From the NCBI GenBank assembly GCA_025997675.1, contig BNUX01000049.1, positions 1 to 21,849 of the forward strand: DNA of 21,849 bases, read 5' to 3'. How positions within the stretch are numbered: the stretch's first letter is position 1; every line of letters begins with the position of its first letter. Source of the DNA: Spirochaetia bacterium. Its GTDB lineage: Bacteria; Spirochaetota; Spirochaetia; Treponematales; Breznakiellaceae. This document shows, piece after piece, positions 7,094-14,965 of the stretch. The notes under the pieces are model-generated. The model had not been told where the DNA came from. It was given only the letters and a program-made list of their open reading frames with translations, and made no database searches. A program made the position numbers and the translations under genes.

Positions 7094-8509
7094 CTAAACG
7101 TGCCGCCGTTTTTTCCGTGACCCAATCGGCGCTCGCCTTGAAGCACCCCGCCCAGCCGCGCCATACCGCTGAACCCGAGCCGGTTTCCGCCCCGAATCCC
7201 CGGCAACCTCCCCGCCGGCCGCTTCAATTTCCTTGACCGGCTTTTCCTGTGACAGAATATTGTCTTGAATATCCCGCACCTCGGTAAAGGTCAGCGTATC
7301 AAATTCAGTATAATGGTCGGTCATTTTCTGGGTAACATGACCGATAAGCGATTGCGTCTTAGCATCAGAAACATTATTCATCCGCAATGTCGTATTAAAG
7401 AAATGCCGTCACGCATGGGGTGTCAAGTTCCGTTCTTTCTTTTCCTCTGCGTCAATCCCAATCTTAGAAAGCCCGGAAGCAAGCGCCTTATTAAACATAT
7501 ACCGGGAAATCGGCGCTGCCCCCCCATCATCAGAAAAGAGAAACCCGTCCCCATTCAACACCTTCAGTTTGAGGAGCGGATCAAGCACCGCAGGCGAAGA
7601 AGGAATCTGCCGCATTTTTTTAGTCTTTGTTCCCCGGAACGTATGTTTCGCATCATATTGCCCCGCCACCTTAATATAGTTTTCAAAGATACAGGACCCC
7701 TTAAGCCCCAACACCTCACCAATCCGCATCCCCGTAACCGCCGCCGTCCTATTAGCAAGCTCCGCCAACTCATATGCAAGTGCGAATTTCCGCAACGCCT
7801 TTTTTTCCGCCTTCTCCGCCGCCCCCGGCCCTTCCAACAAGGGAACCGCGCTCTTCATTTCCGGCGTAAACATATTCATCGCTTCGATAGGCGTCAAAAT
7901 CCCCACCTCTTTTTCCACCACCGTTAACTTCTCGATAGTTTCCGCCGGATTAAACAAAATCAACTTTTCCGCCACCGCTTGTTTCAACATAATCCGCAAC
8001 GTCCCATAAATCACATTAGCCGTAGACGTTTTCAAAGTCTTGACCGTCCCCGGCGCAATAACCCCACCATCCTTTACCTTCTGACCCTTAACCGCCTGTT
8101 CCGGCATATTCGTCAAAAACCTATCACAATCCTCCCGGCTAATCCGGTCCAACCGCATTTTCCCAAAGTAGGGTATAATCCAGTTGTTCATAAATCGTTT
8201 TTGCCCATCCACATAATCCTGGGTCAGCCCCTTCCGGTGTTTCTTACTTTTCAGGTATTGGCAGGTATCCCACTCCCACCACCCCTGGGCATACTCCTTA
8301 AAAGTCATAAGCTTCTTCCGTTGCTCTGGAATCAGCACCCCATCTTTAAGAAGCTGCTGACACTTATTATTAGCCAGGGTCTTCAAACTCTCCCCGGTAG
8401 AATGGGGATTAACCCTAACCCCATTTTCGTCATAGCACTGGTAGTAATAGATAGTCCTACCGGTTTTCATTTTCCGTGGAAACAACGTGTAATTCGCCTT
8501 AACTCTCAT
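7094..8509 (-). pseudogene. tyrosine integrase interrupted by an in-frame TGA in the HxxR motif
   Basis: The reading frame encodes 366 residues, a TGA at 7409-7411, then 104 more residues in the same frame. An N-terminal AP2-like/SAM-like arm-binding part is followed by the tyrosine recombinase domain. Box I Arg is in TGMRIGE, the hairpin Lys in TKTKKMRQIP, box II reads PHA-stop-RHFFNT, then GH in SLIGHV and the nucleophile Tyr in DHYTEFD. The family normally has Trp where the TGA stands, so one TGG to TGA change explains it. The truncated product would lack the box II Arg, later His and Tyr, and should be inactive. I chose the ATG at 8509 (GAGGGG upstream) over 8551. Recent decay, readthrough or a sequencing error are all possible. 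A basic tail (SGRKPARVQR to RKKRRHV) follows the catalytic domain. Confidence 0.9.
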
Positions 8510-8628
8510 AAACCCCTCACTTTCCCGGTTTCTGCTGTCACACCTGCTCACAGCCGGGAATTCACCATTTCAGGCCCCACCGTCCTCACAACGTAAGTCT
8601 TTATGGTATAAGGAATTATCACGCTTCA

Positions 8629-8669
8629 AGGGAAACCACAATCAGGGGTTTCCCTAATATTAACATTTT
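8629..8669. promoter_or_regulatory. candidate operator, copy B with an extra inverted arm
   Basis: AGGGAAACC (8629-8637) and GGTTTCCCT (8647-8655) form a perfect nine-base inverted repeat with a nine-base spacer. The right half continues as AATATTAACATTTT, matching copy A at 6989-7015. The site lies about 120 bases upstream of the integrase start, where its promoter should be. Shared sites upstream of the integrase and of the head operon suggest one regulator for both, or recombinase accessory sites. The rest of 8510-8700 shows no gene. Confidence 0.5.
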
Positions 8670-8739
8670 CAGAAAAAACTCCCCTTATTCCCCCTATAAA
8701 GCGGGATGGACCTGTCTAAATGGTGATTAGTTCTGTTTC

Positions 8740-8950
8740 GCCCCTTGAGACTAGTCTTTCGTTCCTTGAGACTAGTCTCTCGCTCCTTGAGACTAGTCTT
8801 TCGCTCCTTGAGACTAGTCTTTCGCCCCTTGAGACTAGTCTTTCGCTCCTTGAGACTAGTCTCTCGCTCCCTGAGACTAGTCTCTCGCTCCCTGAGACTA
8901 GTCTCTCGCTCCCTGAGACTAGTCTTTCGCTCCTTGAGACAGGTATTTAG
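8740..8950. repeat. array of 21-bp tandem repeats, each holding a 12-bp palindrome
   Basis: Nine copies of GAGACTAGTCT(C/T) start at 8747, 8768, 8789, 8810, 8831, 8852, 8873, 8894 and 8915, exactly 21 bases apart. They are joined by TCGCTCCTT-type spacers that vary at only a few positions. A tenth unit at 8936 keeps GAGAC and then decays, and a degenerate half unit precedes the first near 8726. The core AGACTAGTCT is a perfect palindrome. Since 21 is a multiple of three, the array is open in two plus-strand frames (LETSLSL heptads), but neither has a convincing ribosome binding site. It lies between the element and the inositol operon. Plausible roles are a multi-copy protein binding site, a recombination end or a regulatory array. 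Confidence 0.9.
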
Positions 8951-8974
8951 CTCCCTGGATTTTTCAAAAAGAGC

Positions 8975-9003
8975 TTTACAAACAGCATTCCATGATCTAG
9001 TAT
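8975..9003 (+). promoter_or_regulatory. candidate sigma-70-type promoter of the inositol operon
   Basis: TTTACA (8975-8980), a 17-base spacer and TAGTAT (8998-9003) lie 59 bases before the iolG start. The -35 matches five of six consensus bases and the -10 four of six. It is the best pair in the AT-rich stretch between the repeat array and iolG. No experimental support is possible from sequence alone. Confidence 0.4.
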
Positions 9004-9007
9004 TATA

Positions 9008-9043
9008 AAACGATTAATAACGTTTGCAGAATGTGATCGTTTA
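9008..9043 (+). promoter_or_regulatory. candidate operator upstream of iolG
   Basis: AAACG at 9008-9012 is inverted as CGTTT at 9021-9025 around an AT-rich centre. The longer AAACGAT (9008-9014) is also inverted as ATCGTTT at 9037-9043. These half sites sit just after the candidate -10 and before the AAGGAG of iolG, where a repressor such as an inositol-responsive regulator could act. No regulator gene is in the window, so this is an inference. Confidence 0.35.
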
Positions 9044-9061
9044 TGGTGCAAGGAGCGTTTT

Positions 9062-10090
9062 ATGGCTGACAGACTACAAATAGGAATTATCGGCGCCGGG
9101 CGTATCGGTAAAATCCACACCGACAACATTGCCCGTTTTATCCCCCAGGCCCAGCTTACGGGGCTGGCGGACATCATGCTCACGGCGGAGCAGGAAGCCT
9201 GGGCCAAGGCCCTGGGCGCCCGGCTGGTTTCAAAGGAGCCCGGGGCTCTTTTATCAGACCCTGAGATAAAGGCGATTATCGTGTGCAGTTCCACCGACAC
9301 CCATGCGGACCTTACCGTTGCCGCCGCCCGGGCGGGGAAGCATGTGTTCTGCGAAAAGCCCATTGATTTGACCGTTCCCAAGGTCAAAGCCGCCCTGGAT
9401 GCGGTCAAGAAGGCCGGGGTTACGCTGCAAATCGGGTTTAACCGCCGTTTCGACCACAACTTTGCCCGGATACGGGAATATACACTGGCCGGCGAGATTG
9501 GCGATGTCCAGTTGGTAAAGATCACCTCCCGGGACCCCGCGCCGCCGCCGCCGGCCTATGTAAAGGTATCCGGGGGCATCTTCATGGACATGATGATCCA
9601 CGACTTCGACATGGCCCGGTTCCAGGCCGGCAGCGAAATCACCGAGGTCTACGCCGCCGGGGCCGTTCTGGTTGACCCGGAAATCGGCAAGGCGGGGGAT
9701 GTGGATACCGCCATTGTTACGTTGCGGTTTGCCTCAGGGGCCATCGGGGTCATCGACAATTCCCGGAAGGCCGCCTACGGGTATGACCAGCGGGTGGAGG
9801 TGTTCGGTTCCAGGGGCGTAGCCCAGGCCGAGAACGACCTGCCCAATACGGTGAAGCTGTCCACCGAAAAGAGCGTGACGGCAGAAAAGCCCCTCTATTT
9901 CTTCCTGGAGCGGTACAAGCAGGCCTTTGTGGACGAGATGGTCTCCTTTGTCGACTCCGTCCGGAGCAACAAGCCCGTAGCGGTGACCGGCGAGGACGGC
10001 CTGGCGAATATGTACGCCGCCCTGGCCGCGCAAAAATCCCTTACCGAAAAACGGCCCGTATCTATAGAAGAAATTAAGGTGCAATCATGA
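9062..10090 (+). CDS. iolG: inositol 2-dehydrogenase (Gfo/Idh/MocA family)
   Basis: Oxidises myo-inositol at C2 to scyllo-inosose with NAD, the first step of cytoplasmic inositol breakdown. The Rossmann motif is GAGRIG (residues 11-16). Lys99 in CEKPIDLT and Asp176 and His180 in MDMMIHDFD correspond to the catalytic Lys, Asp and His of known inositol dehydrogenases. Length (342) is typical. AAGGAG lies eight bases before the ATG. It is the first gene of the operon and overlaps iolD by four bases. Gfo/Idh/MocA enzymes vary in substrate, but the iolD, iolB and iolE neighbours support inositol or an inositol isomer. Confidence 0.9.
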   Translation: MADRLQIGIIGAGRIGKIHTDNIARFIPQAQLTGLADIMLTAEQEAWAKALGARLVSKEPGALLSDPEIKAIIVCSSTDTHADLTVAAARAGKHVFCEKPIDLTVPKVKAALDAVKKAGVTLQIGFNRRFDHNFARIREYTLAGEIGDVQLVKITSRDPAPPPPAYVKVSGGIFMDMMIHDFDMARFQAGSEITEVYAAGAVLVDPEIGKAGDVDTAIVTLRFASGAIGVIDNSRKAAYGYDQRVEVFGSRGVAQAENDLPNTVKLSTEKSVTAEKPLYFFLERYKQAFVDEMVSFVDSVRSNKPVAVTGEDGLANMYAALAAQKSLTEKRPVSIEEIKVQS

Positions 10091-12015
10091 AAACAATCAA
10101 ACTAACCGTGGCCCAGGCGCTGGTAAAGTTCCTGGACAATCAATACGTTTCCTTTGACGGCGTAGAAACCAAGTTTGTTGAGGGTATTTTTACCATCTTC
10201 GGACACGGCATCGCCATCGGGCTGGGACAGGCCCTCGACGAGAATCCGGGGGGCCTCAAGGTGTTTCAGGGCCGCAACGAGCAGGGTATGTGCCATGTGG
10301 CCACGGCCTTTGCCAAGCAGCTTAACCGCCGCAAAATTATTGCCTGCTCTTCCTCGGTAGGGCCGGGGGCGGCGAATATGGTAACCGCGGCGGCCACCGC
10401 CACGGTAAACAACATTCCCCTCCTCCTCTTGCCTGCGGATACCTACGCCACCCGGCAGCCCGACCCGGTGCTGCAGCAGCTTGAAGTGGCGGACAGCCTT
10501 GCGGTGACCACCAACGATGCCTTCCGCCCGGTGTGTAAATACTGGGACCGGATCACCCGGCCGGAGCAGCTTATGACCGCCCTTGTCAGCGCAATGCGGG
10601 TGCTTACCGACCCGGCGGAAACCGGCGCGGTGTGCATCTCCATCCCACAAGATACGGAAGGCGAAAGCTATGATTACCCGGACTATTTTTTCCAAAAGCG
10701 CGTCCACCGCATCACCCGGCCCCTTGCGGTTGAAGAAGAAGTGAATGATGTGGCGGCAATAATTGCGGGGGCAAAACACCCGCTGGTGATCGTGGGGGGC
10801 GGCGTGAAGTATTCGGAAGCCGGTGAGACCCTGGAAAAGTTCTGCGCCGAGTTCGGCATACCCTTCGGCGAGACCCAGGCGGGGAAGAGCGCCTGCAAGT
10901 CAAGCCACCCCATGTGCCTTGGGGGTATTGGCGTCACCGGGACCCTGGCGGCAAACAACATTGCGGAAAAAGCCGATGTGGTTATCGCGGTTGGAACCCG
11001 TCTTGGGGATTTTGCCACCTCATCGAAGACTGCATTTCAAAATGCGGCGGTAAAGTTTGTTACGATTAATAACAACCGCTACCATGCGTACAAGATGGAC
11101 GCGGCAAAAGCGGTGGGGGACGCGAAGGTCACCATCAAAGCGCTGGCAGCCAAGCTCCGTAAACAGGGGTACAAATCGGCGTACAAAAGCGAAATTGTTG
11201 ACGCAAAAGAAGCCTGGGCGGCGGAGATGGAGAAGCTTTCAACATACACCTACGGTGACAACTTTGAGCCGCATATCAAAAACCGGGACCCCCGCACGAT
11301 AAAAGAATTTGTGGAACTGACCAAGGGCGTGATAACCCAGACCGGGGCAATCGCGGCGGTACGGGAATGTATCGGGAAGGACGACACCATCATTACCGCC
11401 GGGGGAAGCCTCCCAAGCTGCCTGCAACGGATGTGGACCACCGATAAGCGCGGCGGATACCACGCCGAATACGGCTATTCCTGCATGGGCTACGAAATTG
11501 CGGCGGCCCTGGGGGTCAAGCTGGCGGACAGCGGCGGTGAAGTCTACACCTTTGTGGGGGACGCAAGTTTCCAGATGATGCACAGTGAGATAATGACCGC
11601 CATGCAGGAGCGCCTCAAAATTAACATCCTGGTCTTCGACAACTGCGGCTTTGGCTGCATCAACAATTTGCAGATGAACCACGGCGTAGGCAGCCTTGCC
11701 ACGGAGTTCCGCTACCGTGATACAAAGGGTGAGATCAAGGGAGGTCTTATTCCGGTTGACTACGCAACGGTGGCAAAAGGGTACGGCCTTAAAACCTACA
11801 CAGTACGCACCATAGCGGAACTAAAAGCGGCGCTTAAGAATGCGAAAAAGCAAACCGTGTCTACCCTGATCGACTTGAAGGTAATTCCCAAGACCATGAC
11901 CGACGGCTACAACAGTTGGTGGAATGTGGGGGTTTCAACTATTTCGGCAAAACCGGAAGGGAAAGAAGCGTGTAAGCGGGTGATGGAAGGCCGCAGCAAG
12001 GCACGGCAGTATTAG
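10087..12015 (+). CDS. iolD: 3D-(3,5/4)-trihydroxycyclohexane-1,2-dione hydrolase
   Basis: Thiamine-diphosphate enzyme that opens the inositol-derived ring dione to 5-deoxy-glucuronate, the third step of the pathway. At 642 residues it has the usual length. The N-terminal pyrimidine-binding domain carries the ThDP-activating Glu65 in GRNEQGMCH. A central domain (VIVGGGVKYSEA onwards) follows, and the C-terminal pyrophosphate domain has the metal motif GDASFQMMHSE with Asn in FDNCGFGCIN. The ATG overlaps the iolG stop (ATGA) and has AAGGTG upstream. No missing residues were noticed. Confidence 0.95.
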   Translation: MKTIKLTVAQALVKFLDNQYVSFDGVETKFVEGIFTIFGHGIAIGLGQALDENPGGLKVFQGRNEQGMCHVATAFAKQLNRRKIIACSSSVGPGAANMVTAAATATVNNIPLLLLPADTYATRQPDPVLQQLEVADSLAVTTNDAFRPVCKYWDRITRPEQLMTALVSAMRVLTDPAETGAVCISIPQDTEGESYDYPDYFFQKRVHRITRPLAVEEEVNDVAAIIAGAKHPLVIVGGGVKYSEAGETLEKFCAEFGIPFGETQAGKSACKSSHPMCLGGIGVTGTLAANNIAEKADVVIAVGTRLGDFATSSKTAFQNAAVKFVTINNNRYHAYKMDAAKAVGDAKVTIKALAAKLRKQGYKSAYKSEIVDAKEAWAAEMEKLSTYTYGDNFEPHIKNRDPRTIKEFVELTKGVITQTGAIAAVRECIGKDDTIITAGGSLPSCLQRMWTTDKRGGYHAEYGYSCMGYEIAAALGVKLADSGGEVYTFVGDASFQMMHSEIMTAMQERLKINILVFDNCGFGCINNLQMNHGVGSLATEFRYRDTKGEIKGGLIPVDYATVAKGYGLKTYTVRTIAELKAALKNAKKQTVSTLIDLKVIPKTMTDGYNSWWNVGVSTISAKPEGKEACKRVMEGRSKARQY

Positions 12016-12024
12016 GAGGACTAC

Positions 12025-12816
12025 ATGGGAAAAAAAGTATTTGGGTATCCTGAATTTGATAAAAGCGGTGAAATGATTTTGACCACCTACGATAACGCCT
12101 ACCGGGATATGCTCATGGACATCCGGGTTTACCGTATGAAGGGCGGTGAAAAGCGGACCTTTTGCCGGGAAGGGGAAGAATGCGCCGTGTTACTTCAAAG
12201 CGGCGAAGCAATCCTGCGCTGGGAAAATGCGGAACATGTGGTCTACCGCAGGGATGTCTTTAGCGAAGGTCCCTGGGCGCTTCATGTGAGCGGCGGCGTC
12301 GAGGTACAGGTTACCTGCGTTAAGGATACGGAAATCCTGGTGCAGTGTACAAAGAACAGTAAATCATTCAGCAGCAAGCTCTATAGTCCCGCCGATGCGC
12401 CCTGGAAGGATGTGTGCCGCGGCAAATACGGCGACACCGCCAACCGCTTTGTCAATACGCTGTTCGATTACAATAACGCGCCCTACTCAAACATGGTGCT
12501 GGGGGAAGTGCTGAACGACCGGGGCAACTGGTCCGGGTATATCCCCCATGACCACCCGCAGCCGGAGACCTATTACTTCCTGTTTGACCGGCCCGAAGGC
12601 TTTGGCGCCAGTTTTGTAGGGGATGAGGTGTACAAAAGCACCCACCGCAGTTTTTCTGCCATCCCCGGCGGCAAGACCCATCCGCAAGTCTGCGCACCGG
12701 GGTATGTCATGTATACCTGCTGGATGATCCGGCACCTTGAGGGTAATCCCTGGACAACCAGGAATGATGATGCACGATACACCTGGCTCAATGGAGAACA
12801 CCATGACAAAAATTAA
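12025..12816 (+). CDS. iolB: 5-deoxy-glucuronate isomerase
   Basis: Isomerises 5-deoxy-D-glucuronate to 2-deoxy-5-keto-D-gluconate, the fourth step. A bicupin of 263 residues, close to the family size. The metal-binding cupin motif is [13 protein letters not shown] with His175, His177 and Glu181, and the second histidine element is His219 in [22 protein letters not shown] overlaps the iolD stop region and gives good spacing to the ATG. The 3' end overlaps iolE by 14 bases. Confidence 0.93.
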   Translation: MGKKVFGYPEFDKSGEMILTTYDNAYRDMLMDIRVYRMKGGEKRTFCREGEECAVLLQSGEAILRWENAEHVVYRRDVFSEGPWALHVSGGVEVQVTCVKDTEILVQCTKNSKSFSSKLYSPADAPWKDVCRGKYGDTANRFVNTLFDYNNAPYSNMVLGEVLNDRGNWSGYIPHDHPQPETYYFLFDRPEGFGASFVGDEVYKSTHRSFSAIPGGKTHPQVCAPGYVMYTCWMIRHLEGNPWTTRNDDARYTWLNGEHHDKN

Positions 12817-13687
12817 ACTGGCCATCGCCCCCATCGGCTGGACCAACGACGACCTCCCCGAATTGGGGGGAGAGATTCCCTTCGAACAGTGCGTCAGCGA
12901 AATGGCCCTGGCGGGATTTACCGGCAGCGAGGTGGGCAACAAGTATCCCAAGGACCCCGCCATTCTCAACCCCCATTTGAGGCGCCGGGGGCTCACCATT
13001 TGTAACGCATGGTTCAGTTCCTTCCTCACCACCCGGCCCTACGAAGAGGTGGAAGCGGCATTCATCAAACACCGGGACTTTCTTTACGATGTGGGCGCAC
13101 GGGTCATCGGGGCGGCAGAACAGGGCCACTCCATCCAGGGCAAGGATGAGCCCATCTTCGATGCCAAGCCGGAGTTCACCAACGAAGAATGGAACCGCCT
13201 GACCGAAGGGCTTAACAAGTTAGGAAGACTCGCTGCGAATAAGGGCATGAAGCTGACCTATCATCACCACATGGGGACCGGGGTCCAGACCGCCGCCGAA
13301 ATTGACCGGCTCATGGAAAACACCGACCCAAAACTGCTGGGGCTCCTCTACGATACGGGGCATTTGGTTTTCTCCGGGGAGGATCACATTGCGGTGCTGA
13401 AGAAGTGGATAAAGCGTATTCGCCATGTGCACCTCAAGGATATGCGCCCGGTTGTGCGGGAGCAGGCTGTTATAGAAAAATGGTCCTTCCTCCAGGCGGT
13501 TAAGAACGGGGTCTTTACAGTCCCCGGTGATGGAAGTATAGACTTCAAGCCCATCTTTAGTACCCTGAAAAAGGCGAAGTACGAGGGCTGGTGGGTGGTG
13601 GAGGCCGAGCAGGACCCTGCGAAGGCTAATCCACTGGAGTATGCCATTAAGGCACGGGGCTATATCAAAAAAGTCGGAAAGGTTTAA
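12803..13687 (+). CDS. iolE: myo-inosose-2 dehydratase
   Basis: Removes water from scyllo-inosose to give the diketo compound used by IolD, the second step. TIM-barrel metalloenzyme of the xylose-isomerase-like superfamily: [15 protein letters not shown] at the N-terminus, [14 protein letters not shown] (38-51), [13 protein letters not shown] (151-163), [12 protein letters not shown] (181-192) and RHVHLKDM (207-214) carry the expected metal ligands. I chose the ATG at 12803 (294 residues) because GGAG lies six bases upstream and the family starts with this motif. The longer frame from 12737 lies wholly inside iolB. Confidence 0.93.
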   Translation: MTKIKLAIAPIGWTNDDLPELGGEIPFEQCVSEMALAGFTGSEVGNKYPKDPAILNPHLRRRGLTICNAWFSSFLTTRPYEEVEAAFIKHRDFLYDVGARVIGAAEQGHSIQGKDEPIFDAKPEFTNEEWNRLTEGLNKLGRLAANKGMKLTYHHHMGTGVQTAAEIDRLMENTDPKLLGLLYDTGHLVFSGEDHIAVLKKWIKRIRHVHLKDMRPVVREQAVIEKWSFLQAVKNGVFTVPGDGSIDFKPIFSTLKKAKYEGWWVVEAEQDPAKANPLEYAIKARGYIKKVGKV

Positions 13688-13688
13688 C

Positions 13689-14954
13689 ATGCGATTCGGA
13701 ATAAACACCCTGGATGATGTGGATGTAAAGAACAAAACGGTCCTGTGCCGGGTGGACATAAACCAGCCGGTAGATCGGGCTACAGGAACGCTAAAGGATA
13801 CCACCAGGATCGAAGCATGTATCCCTACTCTAAAGGAATTGAGCGAGAAGGGAGCAAAGCTGGTACTCCTGGCCCATCAGGGCAGCGACATTGAGTACAA
13901 AAACTTTTACACCACCGAACCCCATGCAAAGGCGTTAGCTAAATTCCTGGGTAAGGAAGTAAAGTTCATTGATGATGTCTGCGGCCCTGCAGCTCGTGTT
14001 GCAATCAAGGCCCTCAAGCCGGGGGAAATCCTCCTCCTGGACAATGTCCGCTTCGTGGCGGAGGAACAGACCCTCTTTGAAACCAAGCTGCTGTTATCCC
14101 ACGAGGAACAGGCAAAGACACTGTTGGTGCGGAAGCTGGCCCCATTGGGGGACGTGTATGTCTGCGATGCCTTTGCTGCGGCCCACCGGGACCAGCCCAG
14201 CCTTTGCGGTTTTGAGCAATTGCTGCCCAGCGCTATGGGCCGCCTCTTTGAAGAGGAATTCTGCGTCATCTCCGGTCTCATGGAAAAACCGGAACGGCCC
14301 AGCGTCTTCGTCCTTGGCGGCGCAAAGATCGCCGACGCCTTCCTGATGATGAGCGCCGTCCTGGGCGGCGGCGCGGCGGATACGGTCTTAACCGGCGGCC
14401 TTGTGGGGGAAGTGATCCTCTGGGCAGATGGCAAGGACATCGGGGAACCTGCCAGGGCCTTCATCAAAAAAGAAGGCTACGATGGTTTGGTGGACACCGC
14501 CAAAACACTGCTGGCAAAATACCGGGACAAGATTGTGACGCCCTTTGACTTTGCTGCCGTAAGCGACGGGAAGCGGGTAGAATATACCTTGGGTAAGCTC
14601 CCTGCGGGGGTCCTCATCCTGGACATCGGCGTGGAGACCGCAAAAAAATACCAGGAGGCGATCAGAGCGGCCAAGACCGTTTTCGTCAACGGCCCCATGG
14701 GGGTTTTTGAAGAAGCGGCTACCGAACTGGGCACAAAGATGGTGTGGGATGCGCTGGGCGACACGGCGGCCTATACGGTCATCGGAGGCGGTGATAGTAT
14801 TACTGCGACAAAGAAATACGGAAAAACCAGGGATATTGATTATATCTGTACCGGCGGGGGAGCGCTGATCCGTTTCCTTACCGGGGAAGAACTGCCGGTG
14901 GTAAAAGCTCTGCGGCATGGGTCCGCATTGAAACAAAAGCAATTTATTATTTAA
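13689..14954 (+). CDS. phosphoglycerate kinase, archaeal type
   Basis: Predicted to transfer phosphate between 1,3-bisphosphoglycerate and ADP. The 421-residue protein shows PGK landmarks: CRVDINQP with Arg21, DTTRIEACIPTL with Arg40, LAHQG with His63, LLLDNVRF with Arg121, CDAFAAAHRDQPS (160-171), VLGGAKIAD (208-216) and GGGDS (366-370). The HQG, TTEPHAKAL, RKLAPLGDVYVCDAFAAAHR and TGGLVGE segments follow the archaeal pattern, not the bacterial one (which has HLGRP and GGAKVSDK). Ser66 stands where most PGKs have a substrate-binding Arg. The ATG is one base after the iolE stop. A housekeeping bacterial PGK probably exists elsewhere, so this copy likely has an operon-specific role. The longer frame from 13641 lies in iolE. 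Confidence 0.85.
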   Translation: MRFGINTLDDVDVKNKTVLCRVDINQPVDRATGTLKDTTRIEACIPTLKELSEKGAKLVLLAHQGSDIEYKNFYTTEPHAKALAKFLGKEVKFIDDVCGPAARVAIKALKPGEILLLDNVRFVAEEQTLFETKLLLSHEEQAKTLLVRKLAPLGDVYVCDAFAAAHRDQPSLCGFEQLLPSAMGRLFEEEFCVISGLMEKPERPSVFVLGGAKIADAFLMMSAVLGGGAADTVLTGGLVGEVILWADGKDIGEPARAFIKKEGYDGLVDTAKTLLAKYRDKIVTPFDFAAVSDGKRVEYTLGKLPAGVLILDIGVETAKKYQEAIRAAKTVFVNGPMGVFEEAATELGTKMVWDALGDTAAYTVIGGGDSITATKKYGKTRDIDYICTGGGALIRFLTGEELPVVKALRHGSALKQKQFII

Positions 14955-14965
14955 GGAGAAATGAG

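Noticed and set aside
7409..7411. Selenocysteine or reassigned TGA in the integrase
   Set aside because: No clear SECIS-like hairpin follows the TGA, the family expects Trp rather than Cys here, and TGA serves as a stop for neighbouring genes such as the regulator ending at 2994.
8740..8950. CRISPR array
   Set aside because: The conserved unit repeats every 21 bases with no unique spacers, and no cas gene is present.
8720..9008. Two overlapping plus-strand frames through the 21-bp array (LETSLSL heptads and LRLVSRS heptads)
   Set aside because: A 21-base unit without a stop is open by arithmetic in more than one frame. Neither start has a convincing ribosome binding site, and one begins with TTG inside the repeat. 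The DNA palindrome is a better explanation.
8510..9061. tRNA gene or clear att core at the right end of the element
   Set aside because: No cloverleaf or tRNA 3' end was seen, and no matching direct repeat was found at the left side of the window.
12737..12802. Upstream start of iolE at 12737
   Set aside because: It lies fully within the iolB coding end and lacks a ribosome binding site; the ATG at 12803 has GGAG and matches the family N-terminus.
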